Shown: positions 1 through 5,877, numbered from the stretch's first letter. The stretch is DNA of 10,266 bases from JANWHF01 sp036276235 (GCA_036276235.1 DATBDZ010000023.1:1-10266), one strand, 5' to 3'. A program made the numbers and translations. Notes: generated by a model from the sequence alone, not told the origin.

Positions 1-128
1 CGATCAAGCGCGGCGTGCGCAACATCGTCGGCAAGCTAACCGACAGCAGCGATGAAGATGACGAAAAAGGCAAGGGCGATGAAGGACAACAAGAGCGCCG
101 TCCGCAAAAACAGGGAGCGCGCCGATGA
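1..128 (+). CDS. 3' end of unidentified gene with highly charged C-terminal tail (partial)
   Basis: The frame that starts at base 3 is open from the left edge to a TGA at 126-128 and encodes about 41 residues. A basic stretch, IKRGVRNIVGKLTD, is followed by an acidic block (SSDEDDE) and a mixed Lys/Glu/Gln/Arg tail. The stop overlaps the ATG of the next gene in an ATGA arrangement (125-128), so the two are probably translationally coupled and in one operon. The position directly upstream of a gvpL/F gene suggests a gas vesicle cluster member. The tail loosely resembles the C-terminus of the Ser-rich protein encoded at 1748-2596 (VKRLAGKVRDAVSDVV). Too little is present to name a family. The frame is well supported by codon continuity and the coupling; the function is unknown. 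Confidence 0.6.
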   Translation, partial: IKRGVRNIVGKLTDSSDEDDEKGKGDEGQQERRPQKQGARR

Positions 129-940
129 GAAGTGCGCGCCCCAGGGCGCTTCAGGAAAATCCGCGGCCCTTCGCGCCCTCTGTTCGGAGTCAACTTTATC
201 TATACGGCATCACATCCGCGATAACACCGCAACAATTGTTGCCCTTGGGACCGGGCGTCGGCGACCCGCCGCGCGGAGTGACGGCGATGGTGCACAAAGA
301 TATCACCGCCTTGGTGAGCGAAGTAGGCCAAATGCCTGCCGACAGCCGGGACGTTCGGTCCCTGCGAAAGGATCTCCGTGCGCATGCAGCGCTGATTGAG
401 CGCGCCGCCGAGCACATGACGATTCTGCCTGCGCGATATGGGCTGGTATTTCCGAGCGTTGAGGCATTGCGCCGTGAGTTGCTCGAGCCCCAATACGCGG
501 CCATCCAAGCGCTGCTCGCAAAGCTGAAAGGCGCGATCGAGCTGACGCTCCGCGCCACTTACATTGAAGAGCCGCTTCTTCGCCAAATCGCAAGCAATGA
601 TCCGAGTCTTGCGAGCCCAGGGAGCCGCGACAGTTATCAATCGCGTATCGAAACCGGGAAGCGCATCGCGGCTGCTATTGAAGTTCATCGGGAGGAGGAC
701 GCGCGCTTTCTAGTGAAGAGACTTACGCCGGTGCGCGATATCCGGATCAATAAGCCATCAGGCGAATTGATGGTGCTTAATGCGTCACTGCTGGTGGAAC
801 GTGCGAAGCTGCCGACCTTCGATCGGCAATTGGCCACACTTCAAGCGGAGATCGGCGATTTCATAAAGCTGGATTGCGTCGGCCCGCTTCCACCCTACTC
901 ATTTGTCGATTTGCGTGTCACTTCCCAAAGCCGGCGGTGA
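125..940 (+). CDS. gvpL/F: GvpL/GvpF family gas vesicle protein (copy 1)
   Basis: This 271-residue protein has the hallmarks of the GvpL/GvpF family, which is needed for gas vesicle assembly and binds GvpA-type proteins. Visible landmarks are the first beta strand LYLYGIT (residues 24-30), ALVSEV (62-67), the conserved helix with HAALIE...ILPARYGLVF (87-109), the strand GAIELTLRATY (136-146) and the C-terminal signature GPLPPYSFVDL (253-263). The ATG overlaps the upstream stop as ATGA, which supports this start and suggests translational coupling. The first 22 residues are Arg/Pro-rich and may be a disordered leader. The 3' end overlaps the convergent gene on the minus strand by 23 bases. It is the most separated of the three gvpL/F copies, cut off from gvpG and the rest by three minus-strand genes. 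Assignment to L rather than F is not possible by eye. Confidence 0.92.
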   Translation: MRSARPRALQENPRPFAPSVRSQLYLYGITSAITPQQLLPLGPGVGDPPRGVTAMVHKDITALVSEVGQMPADSRDVRSLRKDLRAHAALIERAAEHMTILPARYGLVFPSVEALRRELLEPQYAAIQALLAKLKGAIELTLRATYIEEPLLRQIASNDPSLASPGSRDSYQSRIETGKRIAAAIEVHREEDARFLVKRLTPVRDIRINKPSGELMVLNASLLVERAKLPTFDRQLATLQAEIGDFIKLDCVGPLPPYSFVDLRVTSQSRR

Positions 941-1721
941 CATGCAAACCGTCCTTCACGTCGATATTCAAATCGCGCAGCGCCAGATCGCCGAGTGAAA
1001 ACGCGACGAGCGGAATCTTCCTCCCGTTGTATTCCTTCAGCTTCGGCTGGATGAAGCGCGACACGATGGACCCAATCGCGCCGTCGCCGGTGCAGGTGAG
1101 GTTGGAGATCGTCGCGTTGAGTTCATCGTCAAACTCCAGATGGCCGGTAACGTGGATGATGCTGCGGACCATCAGCTTCTTTGCTTTCACGCGCACATCC
1201 GCCGACGCCTGGCGGCTGCCATCCGATGTGAGATTCACATCGACATCCTCAATGGTGACGCGCTGTTGTGCTGTCGCAAGTTTGGCGATCGCAATTGCCA
1301 GGGACTTGAGATCCTCTTTTGTCACGTCAACCGCCACTTTGCCATTGGCGGCGTCCGACAAAACAAGCAGCGGCTTGCCCGACTTATCCTTGGCAAAATC
1401 GAACCGTACGCGCTTCCCTTCCAGCTCAAGATTCACCTTGCTGGTTTCGTACTGAATCGGGTGCCCGCTCACCTGCAACTGATCGACATCGATTCCCGTT
1501 TGTCGTTTGCCCGTGGGCATCGGAGCGGGCGGTGGTTCCTTGGCCGTCACCCGCGCGCCGTTCAGATCAATCTTCAGACGTTTGACCTTCGGATACTTTG
1601 GCGCATCCACGACCACCGGCGAGCCGTTACGAAACACCAGGACCGAGGCCAGTTCTGATCGAATGGAATTCGCCAGGTCACGGGCGGTTGTCGGGAATGT
1701 AGTGCCGGCGAGAGGAAACAC
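918..1721 (-). CDS. Beta-rich protein, possibly LmeA/DUF2993-like lipid-binding (tentative)
   Basis: This 267-residue protein starts at a GTG preceded by AAGGAAGG four bases upstream, which fixes the start; the ATG 16 bases further up is out of frame. It is the last gene of the three-gene minus-strand unit, 26 bases after its neighbour. There is no signal peptide or membrane segment. Alternating strands (KVKRLKIDLNGARVT, residues 45-59; KVNLELEGKRVRFDF, 95-109; RVTIEDVDVNLTSDG, 154-168) surround a helix at about 134-150. The C-terminal part contains TISNLTCTGDGAIGSIVSRF (204-223), then IPLVAFSLGDLALRDLNIDV. That pattern of repeated strands with an amphipathic helix recalls LmeA/DUF2993 or BPI-like lipid-binding proteins, but this is a weak resemblance. 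The 3' end overlaps gvpL/F copy 1 by 23 bases. The coding call is firm; the function is unresolved. Confidence 0.75.
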   Translation of the reverse strand: MFPLAGTTFPTTARDLANSIRSELASVLVFRNGSPVVVDAPKYPKVKRLKIDLNGARVTAKEPPPAPMPTGKRQTGIDVDQLQVSGHPIQYETSKVNLELEGKRVRFDFAKDKSGKPLLVLSDAANGKVAVDVTKEDLKSLAIAIAKLATAQQRVTIEDVDVNLTSDGSRQASADVRVKAKKLMVRSIIHVTGHLEFDDELNATISNLTCTGDGAIGSIVSRFIQPKLKEYNGRKIPLVAFSLGDLALRDLNIDVKDGLHVTAGFGK

Positions 1722-1747
1722 GGACCCTTCCTTTCATCTTCGAACGT

Positions 1748-2596
1748 TTATTTTTGAACGACGTCGCTGACGGCATCGCGCACTTTGCCGGCCAGGCGCT
1801 TCACCTTTTGGCCCAGACGACCGGGCATGATGCCCATCCGCTCGGCTTCTTCACGGGCGGCGGTGGCAGCCTTGTCGTATGCATCGCCGATGAGGTCCGT
1901 GAAAGATTCGCCGGCGGATTTGAGTTGTCCGGCGAATCTATCCGACGCCTTGCCCAGGACTTTATTTTCCAGGGCGCTGGACGGGAGCAACAGTCCCGCC
2001 GCCGCGCCCAGTCCGAGGGCGCCAGCGCAGATCAGCAGCGGATATCCTCCCCAACCGCCCGACTCGCCTTGCCCTTCACTTTCGCTCCGTTGTGATTGAG
2101 GCCCTGCGTCCTCTTCGTCGTCGTCTTCGGAGAATTCTTCGGAGCTGTCGTCGTCATCATCGGACCGCTCCTGCGATGAGCCTTGCGCTTCGGAGTCACC
2201 CTGATCCGCTTCAGACTCGCGCTGGCGATCGCGCTGAGATTTCTCCGGGCCACCGGATGTGCTGGACGTTCCGCGGACAGCGCGGCGAACGCCTTCAATC
2301 AGCAGCAGACCCGCGCCGGCACCTATCGCCGCCGTGACGATCGGATGGTCTTTGATGGATTTCCCAAGTTTCGCGCCCACGCCTTGGGTGCTTGATTGCG
2401 ACGAGCCGCCGTTGGACTTCCCAGACGCTCGGCTGGATGAGGATCGCGATCCCTTGCTCGATCCGCCGGAGCTTCCGTGCGATTTAGACTGCGCTTGGCT
2501 ACCACGGCCGTGCTGGCTCTGGCCCGATCGGCCCGAGCGCGATGCGCCTTTTTGAGAATGATGTGAACTACTCTTCCCGTTACTTTTAGTTGGCAT
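1748..2596 (-). CDS. Ser/Gly-rich low-complexity protein with two glycine-zipper hydrophobic segments
   Basis: This 282-residue protein has an ATG preceded by GGAG at good spacing. Residues 1-70 are almost entirely Ser, Gly, Lys, Arg, Gln and His and should be disordered and basic. Residues 84-101 form a hydrophobic glycine-zipper segment (HPIVTAAIGAGAGLLLIEGV). Residues 110-180 are polar with a strongly acidic block at 146-163 (SDDDDDSSEEFSEDDDEED). A second segment of the same type follows at 185-204 (YPLLICAGALGLGAAAGLLL). The C-terminal 75 residues are helical and charged (ENKVLGKASDRFAGQLKSAG and onward) and end in a Lys/Arg/Val helix. The paired segments resemble anchors of DUF883/DUF3618-type stress or cell-envelope proteins; that is family knowledge applied loosely. 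It lies between two other minus-strand genes, embedded in the gvp cluster. The function is unknown; a membrane- or vesicle-associated accessory protein is possible. Confidence 0.8.
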   Translation of the reverse strand: MPTKSNGKSSSHHSQKGASRSGRSGQSQHGRGSQAQSKSHGSSGGSSKGSRSSSSRASGKSNGGSSQSSTQGVGAKLGKSIKDHPIVTAAIGAGAGLLLIEGVRRAVRGTSSTSGGPEKSQRDRQRESEADQGDSEAQGSSQERSDDDDDSSEEFSEDDDEEDAGPQSQRSESEGQGESGGWGGYPLLICAGALGLGAAAGLLLPSSALENKVLGKASDRFAGQLKSAGESFTDLIGDAYDKAATAAREEAERMGIMPGRLGQKVKRLAGKVRDAVSDVVQK

Positions 2597-2670
2597 GTCG
2601 GTTTCTCCGTGTAGGTAGAAGGTGTTTCAATAAAAATCTCACGCCTGCTCTTTTGGCGCCCTAATTCGCT

Positions 2671-3231
2671 TCATTCACTTTCATTCTCATCGCTCTCGCC
2701 AAGCTCGCTGCCGCTCTCGCTCGATCTGGATCCGCCGGCCTTTAAGAAGCGACTGGCAGCGAAGCCAACAACAAACAGCCCGCCAACGGCCAGTGCCTGA
2801 TGCTCGCGCACAATCTGGCCGGTATCTTCAACAACCTGCTGCAGCGTGGCGTCTTCCAGATAATGAGTAGCATCTTCGACGCTGTCGGCGGTTTGCTCGA
2901 CCATTTGCGCGACGCCATCCGCTTTGACAGCGCGTAGCGCGTGGGCCACCTGTTTAACGAGCTTTCCCGCGCCACTGATGCGCGAGACGACGCGGCCTTT
3001 CTTCTTTTCGAAAAGGCGTTCGCCTTCTTCTTTGAGCGTCTGCCCGATCGCGCTAGACATCTTGCCAGTAGTTTGCATCACCTTTTCCTTGGCGGCGCGG
3101 ATATTTTCCATGACATGATCCGCCATGCCGGCACCATTGTTGGCACCGTGCCCGACGATTTGGCTGCCGCCGCTTTGCTCGGAGCCGCGGCGTTGATTCT
3201 GGAATTTGCTTTTATCTCGCATTGCTACCAT
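2671..3231 (-). CDS. Helical protein with single C-terminal membrane anchor and acidic tail
   Basis: I place the start at the ATG ending at 3231 (MVAMRDKSKF), because GGAGG lies nine bases upstream; the frame stays open further upstream to 3396 but without such a signal. The product is 186 residues. Residues 1-33 are polar and disordered (Gln, Arg, Gly, Ser). Residues 34-138 form amphipathic helices rich in Ala, Lys, Glu and Val, of the kind seen in YtxH, ElaB and apolipoprotein-like proteins. Residues 145-163 are a hydrophobic segment, QALAVGGLFVVGFAASRFLK, preceded by REH. The tail 170-186 is Ser/Glu/Asp-rich. It is the promoter-proximal gene of the minus-strand unit, divergent from gvpG. 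Small helical proteins such as GvpT/GvpQ occur in some gvp clusters, but I cannot assign it to one of these. The function is unknown. Confidence 0.8.
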   Translation of the reverse strand: MVAMRDKSKFQNQRRGSEQSGGSQIVGHGANNGAGMADHVMENIRAAKEKVMQTTGKMSSAIGQTLKEEGERLFEKKKGRVVSRISGAGKLVKQVAHALRAVKADGVAQMVEQTADSVEDATHYLEDATLQQVVEDTGQIVREHQALAVGGLFVVGFAASRFLKAGGSRSSESGSELGESDENESE

Positions 3232-3419
3232 CGTCGCTCGCCTCCAACCGGGCACCGCTGTGAGATATTTCCCCGACATAACGCTCACACATCTATGCCG
3301 TGATCGGTCGCCAACAAACGTAGTGCCATGCGGCCTCCAGTGCTGCGATGATTGCAGAAACCGCAAACCGCGGGCGTGTATGGATGTGGTAGGCACACCA
3401 TTTGTAGCGACAGATCGCG
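3232..3419. promoter_or_regulatory. Divergent intergenic region between minus-strand trio and gvpG
   Basis: This 188-base spacer separates two divergently transcribed units and must hold at least the promoter of the minus-strand genes, and probably that of the gvpG-gvpK operon. No convincing -35/-10 pair is visible in either direction. A short dyad TGTGAG (3259-3264) and CTCACA (3284-3289), 19 bases apart, lies just upstream of the minus-strand gene. Near gvpG, AGGCACACCATTTGTA (3391-3406) resembles a sigma-54 site with GG-N10-GT, but it would start transcription within a few bases of the gvpG ATG. GGAGG at the left edge is the ribosome binding site of the minus-strand gene. The regulatory role is inferred from gene orientation, not from a clear motif. 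Confidence 0.4.
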
Positions 3420-3689
3420 ATGGGATTACTTAAGCTGTTGACGTTCCCCGTTTCGATGCCGATTGCCGGCGCGAGATGGACCTTAAGCACACTGCTATCC
3501 GAGGCAGAGCGCCGCTATTACGACCCTGCCGCGATTCGCCAAGAAATGACCGACCTTGAACAGCAGTTTGCCGCCGGCCTGATCGATCAGCAGACGTTTG
3601 ATGATGCCGAAGAAGCTTTGCTGGAGCGACTGCTCGATGCCCGCGAATATCAGGCGCAGAAGACCGCCGAGCAGGAAGAGGAGTGGTGA
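3420..3689 (+). CDS. gvpG: Gas vesicle protein GvpG
   Basis: This 89-residue protein matches GvpG in length and pattern. It has an N-terminal hydrophobic stretch (MGLLKLLTFPVSMPI), then helix with EAERRYYDPAAIRQEMTDLE, the family's central region, and an acidic helical end (EEALLERLLDAREYQ then QKTAEQEEEW). GvpG is a small cytosolic assembly protein that works with GvpF/L in building the vesicle. The ATG at 3420 has no evident Shine-Dalgarno sequence, unlike most genes in the window, so the start rests on the conserved N-terminus and on being the first gene after the divergent spacer. Its 3' end abuts gvpO: the stop at 3687-3689 lies six bases before the preferred gvpO ATG and overlaps an alternative GTG start. 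Confidence 0.92.
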   Translation: MGLLKLLTFPVSMPIAGARWTLSTLLSEAERRYYDPAAIRQEMTDLEQQFAAGLIDQQTFDDAEEALLERLLDAREYQAQKTAEQEEEW

Positions 3690-3694
3690 TCCCC

Positions 3695-4030
3695 ATGCGC
3701 GACGCCAGCCCCATGCACCATCGAGATTCGACTCAAGAGCCCGCCGGCCGGCGCAACGGCTCAGCCGGCGCGCATCGGCTCACAGGGTCAAACGCAGTGG
3801 AGCATGCGAAGGCACACTTGCTGGAAATGACCGGCCAATCTGCCGAATCGGTCTCATCACTGAGTCGCACGTGTGATGGTTGGCGGATCACCCTTGAGAT
3901 CGTTGAGCTGGAGCGGATACCCCGTACGACCGACATTCTGGCGTCTTATGTTGTCGAACTGGATGACCAGGGAGAGCTGCTGAGCTACAGCCGCGTGCAT
4001 CGCTATTTCCGCAACGAAGTAAACCAATGA
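3695..4030 (+). CDS. gvpO: Gas vesicle protein GvpO
   Basis: The C-terminal two thirds match the GvpO family: a helix AVEHAKAHLLEMTGQ, then GWRITLEIVELERIPRTTDI and LASYVVELDDQGELLSY ending in SRVHRYFRNEV. GvpO is required for gas vesicle production in actinobacteria and haloarchaea. I choose ATG 3695 (111 residues), which has GAGGAG 11 bases upstream; in-frame GTG codons at 3683 and 3686 overlapping the gvpG stop, or ATG 3713, are alternatives. The first 30 or so residues are polar and low in conservation, as usual for the family. It is co-transcribed with gvpG. The following gap to the next gene is 36 bases and contains the ribosome binding site AGAGG. Confidence 0.9.
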   Translation: MRDASPMHHRDSTQEPAGRRNGSAGAHRLTGSNAVEHAKAHLLEMTGQSAESVSSLSRTCDGWRITLEIVELERIPRTTDILASYVVELDDQGELLSYSRVHRYFRNEVNQ

Positions 4031-4066
4031 CATAGAGGGTAGCGGAACTACATCAGAGGCAATCAA

Positions 4067-4444
4067 GTGATCGAACGGGAGCCATCGCCGCAAGCAATCA
4101 GCCGCGCGCCGGTCAACGGCGTCGGGCGGCCGGCTCCGCGCGACAGCCTCATCGATTTGCTCGATCGCGTGCTGGATAAAGGCGTCGTCATCGCCGGCGA
4201 TATCTCGATCAGCCTGCTCGACATCGAGCTGTTGACGATCAAGATTCGCCTGCTGATCGCGTCGGCGGATAAAGCGAAGGAGATGGGGATCGACTGGTGG
4301 AACCACGATCCGCAGCTTTCATCCGCCGCCCGCCGGGAGCAAAAGAAGCTGGACGATGATCGGGAAAAGAAAGAATTGCGGCAGCGGATCGCCGAGCTGG
4401 AATCGCGTCTCGATCAAATCCCCGCCGCCCGGCGCGGGCGATAA
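4067..4444 (+). CDS. gvpJ: GvpA-family gas vesicle protein, GvpJ type with C-terminal coiled coil
   Basis: The GTG start at 4067 has AGAGG seven bases upstream. The 125-residue product contains the GvpA/GvpJ core: SLIDLLDRVLDKGVVIAG at about 27-44, then DISISLLDIELLTIKIRLLI, then DKAKEMGIDWWNHDP. The GDISIS segment in place of the DAW-RVS of the main shell protein, and the GIDWW stretch after the core, point to GvpJ rather than GvpA. GvpJ is a minor shell protein involved in nucleation and shaping of the tips. From about residue 85 the protein continues into a charged heptad-like helix (KKLDDDREKKELRQRIAELE), a likely coiled coil, ending Ala/Arg-rich. It is followed after 57 bases by gvpL/F copy 2. 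The family is secure; the exact letter (J versus A) is less so. Confidence 0.88.
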   Translation: MIEREPSPQAISRAPVNGVGRPAPRDSLIDLLDRVLDKGVVIAGDISISLLDIELLTIKIRLLIASADKAKEMGIDWWNHDPQLSSAARREQKKLDDDREKKELRQRIAELESRLDQIPAARRGR

Positions 4445-4501
4445 AAAGAGCCGCGACTAATAGGGGCGCGACCCGGATGAGCCCGGAGGGAAACGGATTA
4501 C

Positions 4502-5674
4502 ATGGGTGAGAATGCGCCAACTGAAGATTTGCTCCGCCGATTGCTGAGCGCCATCGCATCAACTGCGTCGGTCGAAAAACTCATCAGCCAATCCCGCGCG
4601 CAGGCGGAGCAGGAAGTCCAAAGCATTTTGACGTCGGCATTCAAAGCGACGTTGTTACGCCAAGCCGTCGAAGAACTTGAAGGAGGCACAGTCGGTGCGC
4701 CTTCCGAGTCGCTCGCCCCAAGAAAGCCCGCGCCAGCCGGCGAGGGGTGCTATCTCTATGCGATCGCGTTTGCGGACCGCGCCGCGGGCCGCACGCGTGA
4801 CACTTCAGGCAACGCCGCATTTTCCCCTCCTCCGGTACTCCGGGGGAGGGCTAGGGTGGGGGCCGTTCGCGCGAGGGATAATCCAATACACCCCCCACCC
4901 CAACCCTCCCCCGGAGTACCGGAGGAGGGAGAAGACATGCCGGGCGAACTATCAAGCGTTCTGTCCGGCCCGGCCATCGACCCCAACTTTCCCATTGAGC
5001 TTCTCGAATCCGACGATCTGCTGGCAATCGTCAGTCAGGTTTCACTCGCCGAATTTGGCCAATCTGCGCTCGACGATCGCGTCAACGATCCGGCTTGGGT
5101 GGAAACCAAGATTCGAGCGCATGACAAAATAATCAAGAACGCGCGCTCGCTGGGCTCGATCATTCCTTGCCGTTTCTGCACGATCCTGCGCAGCCGTCAG
5201 GATGTGGAAGACCTGCTGCGCCATCATCGCCGGCGCATTGCCGCCAAATTGGCCGCGCTGGACGGCAAAAGCGAATGGGGCGTCAAGCTGTGGCTCGCGG
5301 CGCCGTCGAACGCCAGTCAGCCTCAGGAGATTTCCGGCAAGGCGTACCTGCAGCACAAGCGCAACGCGCGCGATCATCGCCGGCAACTGCAGCGCCCCGC
5401 CGAGGATCGCGCCGAGCAATTCCATAAAGACCTGGCGGCGACCGCCGCCGAAGCGGCGCTGCTGCCGATCCGAGATCGCGCCGGCGAAGATTCCGCGGAG
5501 ATTGCGCTCAACGGCGCATATCTCGTCGCCGACCAACAGCGCACGCACTTTGAAGATGAAATTGCCGACTGGTCCAACCGCCACGCCGCGGAAGGTTGGC
5601 GTGTCGAGATCACCGGGCCGTGGCCTCCCTATAACTTCGCGCAACTCGATCTTTCGATGGAGGCCGCAGCATGA
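4502..5674 (+). CDS. gvpL/F: GvpL/GvpF family gas vesicle protein (copy 2) with N-terminal extension and in-frame palindromic insert
   Basis: This 390-residue protein is clearly longer than the other two copies (271 and 235). GGAGGG lies 11 bases before the ATG. Residues 1-62 are an extra helical region (TEDLLRRLLSAIASTASVEK and onward). The GvpL/F part begins with GCYLYAIAFAD (82-92) and continues with LLAIVSQVSLAEFG (163-176), the helix AHDKIIKNARSLGSIIPCRF (206-225), WGVKLWLA (249-256), ISGKAYLQHKR (267-277) and the C-terminal signature GPWPPYNFAQL (372-382). Residues 108-143, low-complexity Pro/Arg/Gly, are encoded by a 105-bp inverted-repeat element (4825-4929) that keeps the frame. An internal in-frame ATG at 4937 has AGGAGGG seven bases upstream and could start a shorter 245-residue form. 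The stop overlaps the next gene by ATGA. The role in vesicle assembly follows from the family. Confidence 0.9.
   Translation: MGENAPTEDLLRRLLSAIASTASVEKLISQSRAQAEQEVQSILTSAFKATLLRQAVEELEGGTVGAPSESLAPRKPAPAGEGCYLYAIAFADRAAGRTRDTSGNAAFSPPPVLRGRARVGAVRARDNPIHPPPQPSPGVPEEGEDMPGELSSVLSGPAIDPNFPIELLESDDLLAIVSQVSLAEFGQSALDDRVNDPAWVETKIRAHDKIIKNARSLGSIIPCRFCTILRSRQDVEDLLRHHRRRIAAKLAALDGKSEWGVKLWLAAPSNASQPQEISGKAYLQHKRNARDHRRQLQRPAEDRAEQFHKDLAATAAEAALLPIRDRAGEDSAEIALNGAYLVADQQRTHFEDEIADWSNRHAAEGWRVEITGPWPPYNFAQLDLSMEAAA
4825..4929. repeat. Palindromic element inserted in frame in gvpL/F copy 2
   Basis: The two arms are 4825-4862 and 4892-4929. The outer 26 bases of each (4825-4850 and 4904-4929, with GGTACTCC at the centre of the left arm) are perfect reverse complements, and the inner 12 bases differ at two positions. 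The 29-base loop is 4863-4891. The total of 105 bases is exactly 35 codons, so the gene stays open. Two of the three forward frames are free of stops; only the third has TAG (4852) and TAA (4879). The CCCTCC...GGAGGG design matches dispersed palindromic repeats I recall from planctomycetes and other GC-rich bacteria, whose alternative-frame peptide HPNPPPEYRRRE is familiar from annotated proteins. No target site duplication is obvious. In RNA it would form a very stable hairpin. Confidence 0.85.
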
Positions 5675-5877
5675 ACAGCGCCGATGATCGAGCCGCGCGT
5701 GACGAGGTAACGCTTCTGGAGCTGGTCGATCGGCTTCTGAACAAGGGCGTGGTTCTCAGCGGCGATATCACGCTCTCGGTAGCCGACGTCGATCTGATTT
5801 ACGTTGGCCTGCGGGTCCTGATCAGCTCTGTCGAAGCCGCCGAACGCAATGAGATCTGTCGTGCGGGAGCGGCGTGA
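5671..5877 (+). CDS. Short GvpA-family gas vesicle protein, GvpM/GvpS type
   Basis: This 68-residue protein is almost only the GvpA-family core: VTLLELVDRLLNKGVVLSGD (13-32), then ITLSVADVDLIYVGLRVLIS. The VADVDLIYVGLRVL pattern, with no sequence after the core beyond a short tail, fits the minor paralogs called GvpM in haloarchaea and GvpS in bacilli and actinobacteria. These are thought to take part in nucleation rather than to build the cylinder. The ATG overlaps the stop of gvpL/F copy 2 as ATGA (5671-5674), and its own stop overlaps the start of copy 3, so it is translationally coupled on both sides. The family is certain; the choice between S, M and J is open. Confidence 0.88.
   Translation: MNSADDRAARDEVTLLELVDRLLNKGVVLSGDITLSVADVDLIYVGLRVLISSVEAAERNEICRAGAA

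Noticed and set aside
874..1455. Plus-strand open frame of 193 codons opposite the minus-strand beta-rich gene
   Set aside because: It has no ribosome binding site and overlaps the gvpL/F end; the minus-strand frame is longer, has a Shine-Dalgarno sequence and sensible composition.
2632..2658. Possible rho-independent terminator after the minus-strand gene 2671-3231 (CGCC/GGCG stem then five T on the minus strand)
   Set aside because: The stem is only four to five base pairs with a nine-base loop, and the T run is five bases away from it; too weak to call.
3259..3289. TGTGAG/CTCACA dyad with 19-base spacing as an operator
   Set aside because: The arms are only six bases and the spacing is long; it is mentioned within the intergenic feature but not called as a site.
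4677..5132. Alternative plus-strand frame through the palindromic element with an HPNPPPEYRRRE peptide
   Set aside because: It overlaps the well-supported gvpL/F frame, which has family motifs on both sides; the open frame is a by-product of the stop-poor repeat.
5042..5644. Minus-strand open frame of 200 codons within gvpL/F copy 2
   Set aside because: It lies wholly opposite a conserved GvpL/F domain; long antisense frames are common in GC-rich coding DNA.
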